Below, one piece after another: positions 9,681-21,172 of a stretch of DNA of 46,563 nt (its first letter is position 1; every line of letters starts with the position of its first letter). Location of the stretch: assembly GCA_020060545.1 (NCBI GenBank), contig JAGUZX010000103.1, positions 1 through 46,563 of the forward strand. Direction: 5' to 3'. Position numbers and translations under genes: made by a program. The notes under the pieces are model-generated. The model saw nothing but the letters and a program-made list of their open reading frames with translations. It was not told where the DNA came from and ran no database searches. This DNA is from Desulfovibrio sp. GTDB lineage: Bacteria; Bacillota; Dethiobacteria; DTU022.

Positions 9681-10601
9681 TTATACTGGCGGGCGGGGGT
9701 AAAGGCCGGCCCGCTCGACGATCTCGGGGACGACCTCCTCCCAGGCGATGGCCATGATATGCACCCCGGCCACCCCTTCGATCTCTTTCAGCTGTTGGAT
9801 GGTCTCGATGCAGATTTTGAGGCCTTCCGCCTTTTTATTTTCCGCGCCCTGCAGGCGTGCAATCAGCTCGTCGGGAATGGTAATCCCGGAGACGTTGTTT
9901 TTCATATACCTGGCCGCCCCGAGCGACTTGATCGGGGTTACCCCGCCCAGGATGGCCACCCTTTTATGCAGACCGCGCTCCCGGACCAGCTCCATCCACT
10001 TCTTGAACCGCTCCAGGTCAAAGATGCACTGGGTCTGGATAAAATTCGCACCGGCGTTGATCTTCTTCTCCAGCCGGTCCACCCTGTAGGCAAAGGGATC
10101 GGCAAACGGGTTTTCCACCGCGCCGATGAAAACCTTCTCCAGCGGGTGCTCCAGCGCCTCGCCGCCGATAAACTTCCCCGCGTCGCGCATATCTTTAAGC
10201 GCCTTGATCAGCTGCATCGAGTCGATGTCGAAAACTCCCTTGGCGGCCGGTTCGTTGCCGAATTTCTGGTGGTCGCCGGAGAGGCAGAGCACGTTTTTCG
10301 CCCCCAGGGCTACCGCGCCGAGAAGGTCGCTCTGCAGGCAAATCCGGTTGCGATCCCGCACCGTCATCTGGATTACCGGTTCCAGCCCCATCTGGATCAA
10401 AACGGCGCCGCAGGCGATACTGGAGGTGCGCACGATCGCGGTCTGGTTGTCGGTGAGGTTGTACGCTTCGACATGGCGGCGCATCGCCTCGGCATGGTGC
10501 CTGAGCTGGGTCAAATCGGCGCTTTTCGGGGGACCGAGTTCCCCCGTTACCGCAAAATGGCCGCCGGCGATTACTTTTTCTAATTTACTCCCCGCGATCA
10601 A
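9681..10601 (-). CDS. metF: methylenetetrahydrofolate reductase
   Basis: FAVTGELGPPKSAD, LCLSGDHQKFGNEPAAKGVFDID, GANFIQTQCIFD, AILGGVTPIKS; overlaps metV end by 17 nt. Confidence 0.93.
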   Translation of the reverse strand: MIAGSKLEKVIAGGHFAVTGELGPPKSADLTQLRHHAEAMRRHVEAYNLTDNQTAIVRTSSIACGAVLIQMGLEPVIQMTVRDRNRICLQSDLLGAVALGAKNVLCLSGDHQKFGNEPAAKGVFDIDSMQLIKALKDMRDAGKFIGGEALEHPLEKVFIGAVENPFADPFAYRVDRLEKKINAGANFIQTQCIFDLERFKKWMELVRERGLHKRVAILGGVTPIKSLGAARYMKNNVSGITIPDELIARLQGAENKKAEGLKICIETIQQLKEIEGVAGVHIMAIAWEEVVPEIVERAGLYPRPPV

Positions 10602-11271
10602 TTTTCACATCCTCCCTTACTATGGTTCTGGGGCCTCCGTGATGCGAGGAGGACCAATCCTTCGGGGGTTGGACGGCGGCGAGGATCGCCAGCCGCCCCA
10701 GCCTGGCGAGGCGATCGTGGATCAGGTGCCAGGCGCAGTCGACCTCCTTGCCGATTTCACACTTTCCTTCCGCCGAACCGCCGCAGGGGCCGTTGAGCAG
10801 GCTCTTGGCGCAGCGGGTAATCGGGCAGATCCCCTGGGTCAGTTCCAGGACGCAGTCGCCGCAGCCCAGGCAGCGCTCGACCCATACCCCCTGCGCGACG
10901 GGGTAGCCCATGGATTTGGTATTCAACCCCGGTATAACCAGCAGCTCCGGCATGCGCTCGACCATGGTCTGCACGCCTACACCGCAGGCCAGGGATAAAA
11001 TCAGGTCGTAACTCTTGAGCCGTTCCGCGACCTGGTCGATAAATTCAAACTCGCACTGGCGCTCGATCGTAAAAGCTTCCGCCGAACCGGGCTGCTTCTC
11101 TTTTTTGCGGTAAATATTGATTAAAGCCGCCAGTTCTTCAGCTTCCTTCTGCCCCCCGGCCATGCAAACGGTGACACAGGTCCCGCAACCCAGGACGGCG
11201 ATCTTTTGATCGGGAGACAGCATCGCCAGGATCTGCTCCAGGGGTTTCCGTTCGGCGATAATCATAACCAC
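10585..11271 (-). CDS. metV: methylenetetrahydrofolate reductase C-terminal-domain / MetV-type zinc/iron protein
   Basis: Cys-rich (CGTCVTVC, CLGCGDCVLELTQGICPITRCAKSLLNGPCGGSAEGKCEIGKEVDCAW) and directly upstream of metF in a Wood-Ljungdahl operon. Confidence 0.88.
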   Translation of the reverse strand: MVMIIAERKPLEQILAMLSPDQKIAVLGCGTCVTVCMAGGQKEAEELAALINIYRKKEKQPGSAEAFTIERQCEFEFIDQVAERLKSYDLILSLACGVGVQTMVERMPELLVIPGLNTKSMGYPVAQGVWVERCLGCGDCVLELTQGICPITRCAKSLLNGPCGGSAEGKCEIGKEVDCAWHLIHDRLARLGRLAILAAVQPPKDWSSSHHGGPRTIVREDVKIDRGE

Positions 11272-11406
11272 TCACCTTCCCTTCGTTTCGCGCGTTTCTC
11301 CGGCTCGGATCATCGGCGCCGGCGTGTGGGGGATTATTACTTAAAGAAGGGAGCACCAAATCGTGGCGATATGGCACCCCCTGACCCGTCCGCTCAAAAG
11401 CAGAGC

Positions 11407-12216
<810 letters not shown>

Positions 12217-12418
12217 TCATCATATTTCAGTTTCTTGTAAGTGACCAAGTGCTTGCAAACCTCCCCCCCACCCCGGCATCCCCCCCAGGGGGAGGAAGTT
12301 TTCAGGACTCACCCGGTAGGGGAAGGGGGGTTCTGGAATAACCGTACAACAGGTGAGAAGTACAGGATAGCCGCGCCGGCAACCTCCGGCCTCGGGCTTC
12401 TGACTTCCGACCACCGGT

Positions 12419-13417
12419 TTAGTAACTGTTGCTTTTCATTAAATCAGCGATGTTCTGTTTGACCAGTGCCAGCGCCCGGGGATGGCGCAGGATCAGGACA
12501 TTCATCCCCGCCTGCAGGTAAGCCGTTGCCGTCATCGCCTCCCACATCACGCCGCGCTCCTCCTGCTCTCCCCAGCCGGGTTCTTCCGCAACCGGCAGGT
12601 TGGCTTCCTTGGTCTTCCATACTTCCTGCCCGACGTTGCAGATCATCGGCATGGCCAGCATCTTGTCGCCCTGGAGAGCGCCGTTCCGGGCCCGCTCCAT
12701 GATCGAGTAGGAATACTCAATCCCGTAGCCCAAAGCCGCGATGGTCGGGTCGATTACAATCCGGTTCGCCATGGCGGTGCTCATTTCGGCGATCAGGATA
12801 TTCAGCTGCTTGCAAATGTTGATATCGATCGGCGACTGGGCGATCACGTTGTGCTTGTAGGCCATGCAGGCGCTGGTGATCGCCTTGTAGTTCTGCTGCT
12901 CGGCGACACCCAGGAGCAGGTTTTCGCCGGTAGCCGCCTCGGCCACCACAGGATAAAGCAGGTTGTCTTTCTCGTTGTTGCCGCAGCCGATCACGACCAG
13001 GGGCACCCCCACCGCCCCGAGAACTTTTTGCACCGTGGCGGCGCAATTCTCGGGTGAGCTTCCTTTCAAATCCGGGTCGGCACTCTTGAGGCGGACCAGG
13101 ATCAGGTCGGCCCCGTACTCGTCGACACATTTCTTGGCCCAGGCCGCCGGGTCGTTAAAAACATCGCCGTAATACTGTTTGAAGCAGTCGTTCCACTCCT
13201 CTGGCACCATGTCCCAAACCTCCAGGGCCACCACAGGACGGTTGGGTATCTCGCCCTCAAAGTGAAGGTAAGGCAGGGCGGACTCGCCGCCCACGGTGAT
13301 GGTATGGCTGCGGGTGCCGCCCTGTTCCCTGGTCGCGCCCAGGACCACCTCGCCGACTTTACTTCTATACTTTTCCTTCTGGATTTCTACGGCCATCGTA
13401 ACTCTCCTCTCTTTCAA
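12419..13417 (-). CDS. acsD: corrinoid/iron-sulfur protein small subunit
   Basis: [49 protein letters not shown]; cdhD/acsD family; context. Confidence 0.95.
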   Translation of the reverse strand: MKERRVTMAVEIQKEKYRSKVGEVVLGATREQGGTRSHTITVGGESALPYLHFEGEIPNRPVVALEVWDMVPEEWNDCFKQYYGDVFNDPAAWAKKCVDEYGADLILVRLKSADPDLKGSSPENCAATVQKVLGAVGVPLVVIGCGNNEKDNLLYPVVAEAATGENLLLGVAEQQNYKAITSACMAYKHNVIAQSPIDINICKQLNILIAEMSTAMANRIVIDPTIAALGYGIEYSYSIMERARNGALQGDKMLAMPMICNVGQEVWKTKEANLPVAEEPGWGEQEERGVMWEAMTATAYLQAGMNVLILRHPRALALVKQNIADLMKSNSY

Positions 13418-13476
13418 ATTAAGGAGCCCGCTTAATCTTGTTTTTCTTACCTCCGGCTCTTGCCCCCTGCCTCTTG

Positions 13477-14835
13477 CTACGCAAATTTCTCCTTGGCGAA
13501 CTTGTTAATCCCGGAAGCCTCCCGCGGGCCGACCATCACTTCCCAGCCGGACGCTTCTTCAAGCTTGCCTTTCAGCACAGCCACATGACCGGGGATGACG
13601 ATTTTGCGGTGCTTGATCTTTTCGTCAAGGCCGGCTTTTTTCATCGCCGCGGAGATGGTTTCGGCGGAGAACTTGTTGTCGGCATACGCCGTCAGCACGG
13701 AGATCCCCCCGGTATCGACAGAGAGAATATGGCTCGGAATGCGGGTGTTTTCGACTTCACCCTGGACGATGAAGTAAGTCAAAGAGAAGTTGGTGGTGCA
13801 GTAAACCGGGGCCTCCGGCCCGGCGTCGCCAATCTGGTAAAGCTTGGCTTCCACCTGGATCGGCTTCTGCGGGTCGGTATAAAGGTTCTGGCGCCAGGAA
13901 AGCAGCGGCAGCAGCTGCTGCTGCTCAAAGGCTTTCAGGACGATAATCCCGGCATACTTGCTTAAATAAACGCCGGCCTGGACGACTTCTTCCCGGGGGT
14001 CATCTTTGTCGGTGAATGCGATCGCCGGGTAGCCGAACGGGCGGAATCTCTTCCGCACTGCGAGGCGCCGGATCTGGGTCAGGTCGGCCAGGACCTTGCT
14101 CGTCTCGCGGGCTCCGCTGTCGAGGACCAGCTCCTTGTAGCCCAGGGCGGTGACCTTTTCGACCAGCGCGGCGGTCTCCTCGAGGTCTTTGCCTTTCACC
14201 GCCAGCGGGCACCCCTTGCTTTTGGCCAGTTCAACCATTTTCTCGTAGTTGCCGGCGGTGGCGGCGTAAACCAGAGGCTTGCGATCCGCGGCCGCAGCCA
14301 GCCCCGCTTCCATCACCACCGGGTCTTCGGCGATCAGGATCAGCGCTTTCTTCGTTTTTCCGGCCACCGTCTCCACCGCCGCCTTGAACTTGGCCGCGTC
14401 CCCGGAGGCGCATTTTACCGCCGCCATGTTGACCGCATAGCGCTGCCCGACACGGGTGAATTCCAGCTTCTCAAACGCATCCGCCTTTGCCGCGACGTCT
14501 TCGGTATCGCTGATCAGCACGGCAATGCCTGCGGGATGAAAGAAGCGCTTGTCGTGGCGGAACAGCTCCGTTTCATCGCCCAGCTCCACCACCCAGTCAC
14601 CCGCGCCCACCTTGACCAGCTTGATCGGGGGCGCGGAAGCGGAATCGAGGGCCGCTTTGGCCTCGTCGCTGACGTGCGGGCAAGCGTCCAGGGAGGCCTT
14701 GCCGCCGGCCAGGGCCATGGCGAAAGCAAGGCAGGTGGGCGAGCCACATTCCTTGCAGTTGGTCTTCGGCAGGTGTTTATAAATCTCTAAACCGGTTAAA
14801 CCCATTTTCTCTTCTCCTTTCTGATTCGTAATCAA
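13477..14835 (-). CDS. acsC: corrinoid/iron-sulfur protein large subunit
   Basis: N-terminal 4Fe-4S motif [37 protein letters not shown]; context. Confidence 0.95.
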   Translation of the reverse strand: MITNQKGEEKMGLTGLEIYKHLPKTNCKECGSPTCLAFAMALAGGKASLDACPHVSDEAKAALDSASAPPIKLVKVGAGDWVVELGDETELFRHDKRFFHPAGIAVLISDTEDVAAKADAFEKLEFTRVGQRYAVNMAAVKCASGDAAKFKAAVETVAGKTKKALILIAEDPVVMEAGLAAAADRKPLVYAATAGNYEKMVELAKSKGCPLAVKGKDLEETAALVEKVTALGYKELVLDSGARETSKVLADLTQIRRLAVRKRFRPFGYPAIAFTDKDDPREEVVQAGVYLSKYAGIIVLKAFEQQQLLPLLSWRQNLYTDPQKPIQVEAKLYQIGDAGPEAPVYCTTNFSLTYFIVQGEVENTRIPSHILSVDTGGISVLTAYADNKFSAETISAAMKKAGLDEKIKHRKIVIPGHVAVLKGKLEEASGWEVMVGPREASGINKFAKEKFA

Positions 14836-14842
14836 GAAACAG

Positions 14843-14875
14843 CCTCCGGCTTCATCGCGATCGCTCCGCCGGAGG
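14843..14875. terminator. intercistronic hairpin between acsB and acsC (attenuator or processing site)
   Basis: CCTCCGGC...17 nt...GCCGGAGG in the acsB-acsC gap. Confidence 0.45.
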
Positions 14876-14896
14876 GTTTTTGAAGAAAAATGCTGT

Positions 14897-17122
14897 TTAC
14901 ATTAGCGGATCCATCGTCAGGGCCGGGTGCCCCTTCTCTTCGAGGAAGGGCAGGATCTCTTCCGCCGTGGTGCCGACGCTCTCGTCGGCGATCTTGTCGA
15001 CGAAGTCGGCGCCTAAGCCTTCTTCTTCGGCGCGGCGCCGCAGCGCGTCACCGAGGGATTCTTTTAACTCCCTGGGGATCCAGACCAGGCGGGCCAGGCC
15101 GCCGTCGGCGCTGATGAATTTCCGGCTGAGCACGTAGGAGCGGCCGTGCCCCATGAAGCCGGGGGTCTGTACCCCGCCGCCGCACGTGCCGGCCAGGGTG
15201 GAGAAGGTCATCCCGCAGGGGGTTTCGCCGTTGTATTCGCGGGTGGTGATCATCACCCCGTTCGTCTCCGGCAGGATGGCCATGATGCACTCAAAGCAGC
15301 CGCAGGAGGTCATCGGCCGGTCCATGAAGCTGTACATGGAGCATTCCTCGATCGAGCGGTTGGTGTTCAGGTAAACGTATTCGTTCACCGACTGCCAGAT
15401 GCCTTTAACCTCGTCGATGAGCCCTTCTTTGGCGATCGGCCGGTTGGGTCCGGTGGGATCGATTTCATAGGAGGCCTTGGCATCGAGCCAGCTTACGGCG
15501 CCGCACAGGCCCAGGCGCTCCGGCGTGACCACGCAGCAGTGGTTGGGGGCGAACGACTGGCAGAGGATGCAGGAGTAGAACTCCTCGACCGCCTCGTCGG
15601 TAAGCCCTTTCAACCGCTCGTCGCGGGCGGCGTAGAATTCCTTGGCCCGCTTCAACTCTTCTTCCACCCTGGCCGCGTCGGTATAGAGCGTGACCTGGAC
15701 CCGGTCGACGATCGCCGGGAATTCGTCCTTGAACTTGGCTACGAGCAGTTCGCCGAAATGGTGGATCTGGAAGCCCTTGGCCGCGGCGTCCTTGCTGATG
15801 CGCATCCAGACCGTGTCGCGCTGGGCCATGTGGAAGAGCCCCTCGCCGTAGTTGATCAGGTAGTGGATGCGGCGCTCGAGCACGCCTTCAAAGTCTTTCT
15901 GCATCTTGCGGCCGAAGATTTTGACCGCAATCCCCAGCGGCATGGAGCCGCCTTCGGGCGCCTCGTCGATTTCGGGGCCGATCACTTCGATCTTCCCGTC
16001 TTCGATTTCGTCTTCGCCGACCATCTCCACCAGCTCGAAGGCGGTGGTGCGGCCGCCGCCGAACTCGACGCGCATATCGCCCTTGCGGATCACCTCGCCC
16101 TCGAAGGCGGGGCCGACGGTGATCGGGACGGGGATGTCAAGGATTTTCAGCTTGATCCCGCGGATCTCCATCGCCACCTGGAGCAGGTCGTCGTAGTTCG
16201 GATGGGAGACGTACCAATTCGGGATCTGCCCGTCTGCGGGCAGCTCCTGGTCGGTGATCACCGGAAAGCCGAGGAAGATCGCGGCAAAGTGGGCCGCCAC
16301 CTGGACCTCGTCGATCTCGCCCAGGTGGAGCACGAACGCCCGCACCCGGCGGCGCTGGTAGTCGCGCGTATCCTGGCGCTGCCCGGGGGGGATCCCGCCG
16401 AAGGCGATCCCGGCGCGCAGGGCGTAGTTGACGGCGTGAATAATCTGGGTAAAGTTCCCCAGCGGGAAAGCGATAAAGTCGATGCCCAGTTTGAGGCCGG
16501 CTTCGATGGCCTGTTCGATGACCTGGTTGCAGAGGAAGATCATGAAGCCTTTGCCCTGCAGGTCCTGGATCAGCTTGCCGACCGCCTCGGAGGACTTGCC
16601 TTTGCCCATGACCACCGCCTGGCCGGGGATGGTCCAGTCCACCAGGAGAATGCCGTACTTGCGTACGACCGGGTCGCCCAGGAAGCCGGTCCAGGGGTCG
16701 ACATGGGGCTGGGCGCCGTTCAGGTAGCGCAGCGCCTCGATAATCTCCGCCGAGTAAGCGGCGGCTTCACCGCAAAGGCGGGCATTGTAGAAATTAAGCT
16801 CCTCGTGGATCTGGTTGCGCATCCGGTTAAGGATCGGCGGCAGATCGCCGAGCTTGGTCACACCTTCGCCGCTCAAAGCCCGGATTACCGGAAGGTAATA
16901 ACCGGTGTCGGGATAAGCGACCGGGTGATTGGGGCCGAAGCGGCGGATAGCCTGGGTGAGCAGGATTTCCGCGTAACTGGTGGCGATCACGGCGCCGTCG
17001 TAAGCCTTTTCAAAAAGCTTCAACGGCGGCTTGGATTCGTCAACAGCGCCTTCATATATTTCTTCGAACGATTCCTTCCATTCCCTGGCCAGGACACCGT
17101 CAAAGCTGCTGGACTCAGTCAT
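14897..17122 (-). CDS. acsB: CO dehydrogenase/acetyl-CoA synthase, acetyl-CoA synthase (alpha) subunit
   Basis: 741 aa; A-cluster region CILCQSFAPNHCCVVTPERLGLCGAVSWLDAKASYEIDPTGPN and MTSCGCFECIMAILPETNGVMI. Confidence 0.97.
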   Translation of the reverse strand: MTESSSFDGVLAREWKESFEEIYEGAVDESKPPLKLFEKAYDGAVIATSYAEILLTQAIRRFGPNHPVAYPDTGYYLPVIRALSGEGVTKLGDLPPILNRMRNQIHEELNFYNARLCGEAAAYSAEIIEALRYLNGAQPHVDPWTGFLGDPVVRKYGILLVDWTIPGQAVVMGKGKSSEAVGKLIQDLQGKGFMIFLCNQVIEQAIEAGLKLGIDFIAFPLGNFTQIIHAVNYALRAGIAFGGIPPGQRQDTRDYQRRRVRAFVLHLGEIDEVQVAAHFAAIFLGFPVITDQELPADGQIPNWYVSHPNYDDLLQVAMEIRGIKLKILDIPVPITVGPAFEGEVIRKGDMRVEFGGGRTTAFELVEMVGEDEIEDGKIEVIGPEIDEAPEGGSMPLGIAVKIFGRKMQKDFEGVLERRIHYLINYGEGLFHMAQRDTVWMRISKDAAAKGFQIHHFGELLVAKFKDEFPAIVDRVQVTLYTDAARVEEELKRAKEFYAARDERLKGLTDEAVEEFYSCILCQSFAPNHCCVVTPERLGLCGAVSWLDAKASYEIDPTGPNRPIAKEGLIDEVKGIWQSVNEYVYLNTNRSIEECSMYSFMDRPMTSCGCFECIMAILPETNGVMITTREYNGETPCGMTFSTLAGTCGGGVQTPGFMGHGRSYVLSRKFISADGGLARLVWIPRELKESLGDALRRRAEEEGLGADFVDKIADESVGTTAEEILPFLEEKGHPALTMDPLM

Positions 17123-17151
17123 TTTTCATGCCTCCTTTTAAGTGTATTAGC

Positions 17152-19122
17152 CTACCACCCCGCGGAGATGGCTGCCGTTTCATATTTTTCTTGGGCCTGC
17201 CGGTGCACCTTGAGTTTCCAGGTGCGCTCGTCAAGCGCTTCCAGGATTTTTACCGCGGCTTTTTCCGGGTCTTCTTCCCAGATGAAGTAGCCGCCGTAAA
17301 CATCGTGGGCAATCTGAAGGGCGATCCCGTCCACCAGGGCGCTGCCGGTAACTTCGGGCACAACGCCGACGTGAGTGGGAATCCCCAGGGTGACAAGCCA
17401 GCTGCCGATGGAAACGGCCTTTTCACTCATCGCTTCCGGCGCGGAGGCGACAAAGGGGACCTTGGGGATATCGACGCCCCACTGCACGGCCAGGCTGTTG
17501 GTCAGGTCGAACGCCCGGGTGTTGTCCACGCAGGAGCCCATGTGGAAGACCAGGGGCAGTTTCTTGCCGCCCAGCTTATCCTTATTCGCTTCATTGAGGG
17601 TATTGATAAATGCTTTCAACCCTTCACCGGCGTACTGCTCCACGGCGTCTTCGTTCAGCAGGCCCATTTTGGCCGCTGAGCCGGCGGCGCAGCCGGTGGC
17701 TACTAGGAGCACGTTGTTTTTGGCCAGTTCCTGGATGATCGTGGTATGGCTCTTGTCATGGAGCACGCGCAGGTTGTTGCAGCCGGCGAAGAGGACCACG
17801 CCGCGCAGCTGCCCCGCATCAACCGCGTCGGTGATCACCTTGATCGGCTGCTCCGGGTTGACCGCGCTTAAGATCTCCTCCATCGCCTCCAGGCTGAAAC
17901 CGGCGGTGACTTTATGCTTGACCTGGGGAATGTCCACCGGCTTCCCCTTGCGCTCCTTGAACGCTTCGATGGCCAGCTCGACGACCTCGCGGGCTTTCGC
18001 CATGGCATGCTCTTCCGAGAAAGCGACATGATAGGCGCCGGGAATCTTCGCATTGTCCATGGTGGTGACGATGCGGGTATGGAAGCACTCGGATACCGCT
18101 TTTAATCCGGGCATGATGCACTGCACGTCGACGACCATGAGGTCCATCGCCCCCGTCATCATCGGCAGCTCCTGGGAAAGGAAGTTGGTGAGCACCGGCA
18201 CGCCCTGCCGCATCAGCACTTCGTTGCCGGTGCAGCAGATGCCCATGCACTTGATCCCTTTCGCCCCGGCGGCTTCGGCTTCGGCTTTCATCTCCCGGGC
18301 GGTCCGGACAATCATTTCACTTAAAATCGGGTTATGGCCGTGCACGGCGATGTTGACCATCTCGGGATCCAGGACCCCGAAGTTGGCTTCGCTGGTAACA
18401 GGCTTGGGCGTCCCAAAAAGGATGTCGGAAAGGTCGGTGGCGATGTGCATCCCCATGTAGTCAGCCAGGGCGGTTTTCAACCCCTGGAAGATCAGGTTGA
18501 CGGGGTCGGCGTCCATCCCCATGTGGGTCTGGGCCATAGTTTCAGCGATAGTGGTCTGGATGCTGCGGGGTGAAATGTTGCAGTCGGTGATTTTCTGCAT
18601 GCGCCCTTCAACCACGGTGGTTTCCAGCCATTTGCACGGCTCGGTGTTCAGCTTGGTGAAGTCGCTCACCGCGATCTTCAGCACTTCACCCAGCAGCTCC
18701 TGGTCGTCTTTGCCGTCGGCGGCCACGCCGAGGCGCCGGGCAACCCGGCGCAGCTTGGCCGGATCTTCGATCGCATAATCGGAAGCATGGCCTTCCAGCA
18801 TCCCCCAAAGGGTATAAAGCATATGCCGGCCGTGGTCGGAATGGGCGCTGGTACCGCCGGTGATGGCGCGAATCAGGTTGCGGGCGACGATGGTGTAACC
18901 GTGCGCGCCGCAAATGCCCTTGGAAGATTTCTTGGTAATGCGGCAGGGACCCTGCAGGCAGATCCGGCAGCAAACACCGGTCCGGCCGAAGTTGCACTGG
19001 GGCTGCATCTTCACATAGCGGTCATAAGCAGTTTCGATCCGCCCCTCGTTCCGATCCAGAACTTTTAAAGCCGCGGGATCGATCGTCCTCATATGATCGG
19101 CTTTTTTCTTCTCCTCGGACAT
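17152..19122 (-). CDS. cooS: anaerobic carbon monoxide dehydrogenase catalytic subunit
   Basis: CNFGRTGVCCRICLQGPCRI, GTSAHSDHGRH, MGSCVDNTRAFDL; adjacent to acsB (acsA position). Confidence 0.97.
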   Translation of the reverse strand: MSEEKKKADHMRTIDPAALKVLDRNEGRIETAYDRYVKMQPQCNFGRTGVCCRICLQGPCRITKKSSKGICGAHGYTIVARNLIRAITGGTSAHSDHGRHMLYTLWGMLEGHASDYAIEDPAKLRRVARRLGVAADGKDDQELLGEVLKIAVSDFTKLNTEPCKWLETTVVEGRMQKITDCNISPRSIQTTIAETMAQTHMGMDADPVNLIFQGLKTALADYMGMHIATDLSDILFGTPKPVTSEANFGVLDPEMVNIAVHGHNPILSEMIVRTAREMKAEAEAAGAKGIKCMGICCTGNEVLMRQGVPVLTNFLSQELPMMTGAMDLMVVDVQCIMPGLKAVSECFHTRIVTTMDNAKIPGAYHVAFSEEHAMAKAREVVELAIEAFKERKGKPVDIPQVKHKVTAGFSLEAMEEILSAVNPEQPIKVITDAVDAGQLRGVVLFAGCNNLRVLHDKSHTTIIQELAKNNVLLVATGCAAGSAAKMGLLNEDAVEQYAGEGLKAFINTLNEANKDKLGGKKLPLVFHMGSCVDNTRAFDLTNSLAVQWGVDIPKVPFVASAPEAMSEKAVSIGSWLVTLGIPTHVGVVPEVTGSALVDGIALQIAHDVYGGYFIWEEDPEKAAVKILEALDERTWKLKVHRQAQEKYETAAISAGW

Positions 19123-19208
19123 AATCTTGATCTAACCTCCTTATAATGTTTTGAAAAACATGCGGTGCTTTGCAGCACATCCTATGGCCGTCTGTGTCAG
19201 GCTCTGAC

Positions 19209-19970
19209 TCAACCACCCCCGGTAATTTTTTGATAAATAATATCCATGCCGGGCAGGAAGTCATCCGGCCTGAAACCGGTTATATCCATCCGCTGCGCCC
19301 TTTCCAGGACCTTCTCCGAAAATGGGATCATCCCCACAACGCGCTCTTCCGGCAGCGCCGACAGCAGGAAAGCACGGTCACCGGCGGAGCGGATCTTATT
19401 GCCGATAAAAAGCGTCCGGGGCACCGCCAGATCCCCGGCCAGGCGTTCCACCGCCAGGGCGGTGGCCACACCGGAGCGGACCGGTTCCACGACAACCATC
19501 ATCAGCCCGATCCCCCGGGCCGTGCCCCTGGTCAGGTGTTCGATGCCGGCGCTCATATCCAGGACCACCGCTTCCGGGCGATCCAAAAGAATATTGGTAA
19601 GGACGGCGTTCAGGAAGGCGTTTTCTTTGCAGTAACAGGAAGAGCCGCCCTGCTTGATCCCGCCCATTTTCAAGAACCTGATCGCGCCTTCCCGGAGGAC
19701 GTAGCGCTCCAGGACATCCGCAACATCAGGGTTGAGATCCACCAGGGTCCCGCCGCCGGCGTTCTTGGCGGCGATAACCTCCTGCAGTTCGATTAAGGGC
19801 TGCAGCGCGCCCAGTTTTACCGGGTCAAGGCCCAAAACCAGGCCGAGATTGGCGTCGGGATCGGCGTCGACGGCGTATACAGGCATATTGGCGGCGGCAA
19901 AACAATGCACCAGGTTTGCGGCAATAGTAGACTTTCCGGCCCCACCCTTACCGGAAACAGCAATTTTCAA
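19209..19970 (-). CDS. cooC: CODH nickel-insertion ATPase
   Basis: MKIAVSGKGGAGKSTIAANLVHCFA P-loop, SIMIBI-class; TTG start preceded by AGAGGGGGA RBS; precedes cooS. Confidence 0.93.
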   Translation of the reverse strand: MKIAVSGKGGAGKSTIAANLVHCFAAANMPVYAVDADPDANLGLVLGLDPVKLGALQPLIELQEVIAAKNAGGGTLVDLNPDVADVLERYVLREGAIRFLKMGGIKQGGSSCYCKENAFLNAVLTNILLDRPEAVVLDMSAGIEHLTRGTARGIGLMMVVVEPVRSGVATALAVERLAGDLAVPRTLFIGNKIRSAGDRAFLLSALPEERVVGMIPFSEKVLERAQRMDITGFRPDDFLPGMDIIYQKITGGG

Positions 19971-20128
19971 TTAAATCCCCCTCTAGAAAGGCAAAAAAAT
20001 ATCCTAATAGTTCACTAAAGCTCAAGCTCTATTCGACAGGAGCATCACGAATTCCTTTGCCCGGCAAAAAGTTAGTAATTTCATAATATTAATACAGATC
20101 TTTCCCAGTTGTCATCGGTGTCAGGGGG

Positions 20129-20258
20129 GTGTCAGGGGGACGGGGTTGTTGACAACTTTACACTTAGCCACACCTTCGGCCAGTTTCTTAGACTGGCGAA
20201 CTACTGATGGGCTTTTTATACCGAAAAAAGTTGTCTGCAACCCCGTCCCCCGACAACA
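20129..20258. repeat. inverted-repeat element, GGGGGACGGGGTTGTTGACAAC family (left flank of EFR1 gene)
   Basis: GGGGGACGGGGTTGTTGACAACTTT (20135-20159) versus AAAAGTTGTCTGCAACCCCGTCCCCC (20225-20250), near-perfect inverted repeat with internal CCAGT..ACTGG hairpin. Confidence 0.85.
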
Positions 20259-20299
20259 CGGATCAAGTAAAAATGGTATATAATAGATCCGGTGATGAG

Positions 20300-21172
20300 A
20301 TGCATAAGATTGCTCTTTTTTATTTCTCCGGTACGGGAAATACCTGGTGGGCGTCGGAAGAGTTAACCCGCCTGCTGCGGGAAAAAGGGGCCGCAGCAGA
20401 AGCTTTCTCGATTGAAAAGATTACCCCCGGCGAAGCCGGCATCCTGATTAAGGAAGCTTCCATAGCGGGTTTTGGCTATCCCATTTACGGTTCGGATCTG
20501 CCCCAACCGGTGAAGAACTTTATCCTGGGACTGCCGGCAGCTAAAAACAAAAAGTGCTTCGTTTTCTGCACCCAGTGGTTATGGTCGGGGGATGGGGCCA
20601 GAACCGGAGCGGGCTTTCTCAGGCCCAAGGGTTTCGATGTGCGCTGGGGAGAACACTTCCTGATGCCTCTTAACGTCTGCGTGCCGGTGCTCCCCTTTTT
20701 TCTTTTCACTAATGACCGGACGAAAATCGATGCCGTTCTGGGTAGGGCTTCTCTCCGGATCGAACGTTTTGCGGCAAAAATTGTATCCGGGCAACCTTTT
20801 CGCCGGGGCTTCAATCCCGTTTCATTTTCCCTGGGCTGCATGCAGCGGGTGCCTTACCGGATCGTTTACAGCCGCCTGCAGGATGATATCAGCGTGGACC
20901 GGGAACGCTGCACATCATGCGGCCTCTGCACCCGGCTTTGCCCTTCCGGCAACCTGGCCTTTGACGGTAAAGCCTTCTCGACGCGAGGTAACTGTTACTT
21001 GTGCCTACGCTGCTACAACTTCTGTCCCGTTTCGGCGATTAAATACATGCACCGGCAGCATAACCTCCGGCGCGGCGAGCCCTACCGGGGCCCGGTTAAA
21101 GATTTCAACCCCGGGATACTATGTGCCAGGGGGACGGAGTTGTTGACACATATGCCAGGTCAATTTTGTTGA
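20300..21172 (+). CDS. EFR1-type protein: flavodoxin-like domain plus 2x[4Fe-4S] ferredoxin domain
   Basis: MHKIALFYFSGTGNTWWASEEL flavodoxin fold; CTSCGLCTRLCPSGNLAF..GNCYLCLRCYNFCPVSAIKY. Start at ATG 20300 preferred over 20207, which lies inside the repeat. Confidence 0.9.
   Translation: MHKIALFYFSGTGNTWWASEELTRLLREKGAAAEAFSIEKITPGEAGILIKEASIAGFGYPIYGSDLPQPVKNFILGLPAAKNKKCFVFCTQWLWSGDGARTGAGFLRPKGFDVRWGEHFLMPLNVCVPVLPFFLFTNDRTKIDAVLGRASLRIERFAAKIVSGQPFRRGFNPVSFSLGCMQRVPYRIVYSRLQDDISVDRERCTSCGLCTRLCPSGNLAFDGKAFSTRGNCYLCLRCYNFCPVSAIKYMHRQHNLRRGEPYRGPVKDFNPGILCARGTELLTHMPGQFC

Noticed and set aside
12220-12418. Possible small gene between acsD and acsE
   Set aside because: ORFs here (64 and 73 aa) are C-rich low-complexity without plausible start context; part is a heptad tract.
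15146-17290. 714-aa plus-strand ORF
   Set aside because: Fully antisense to acsB, whose translation carries clear A-cluster motifs; typical GC-rich shadow ORF.
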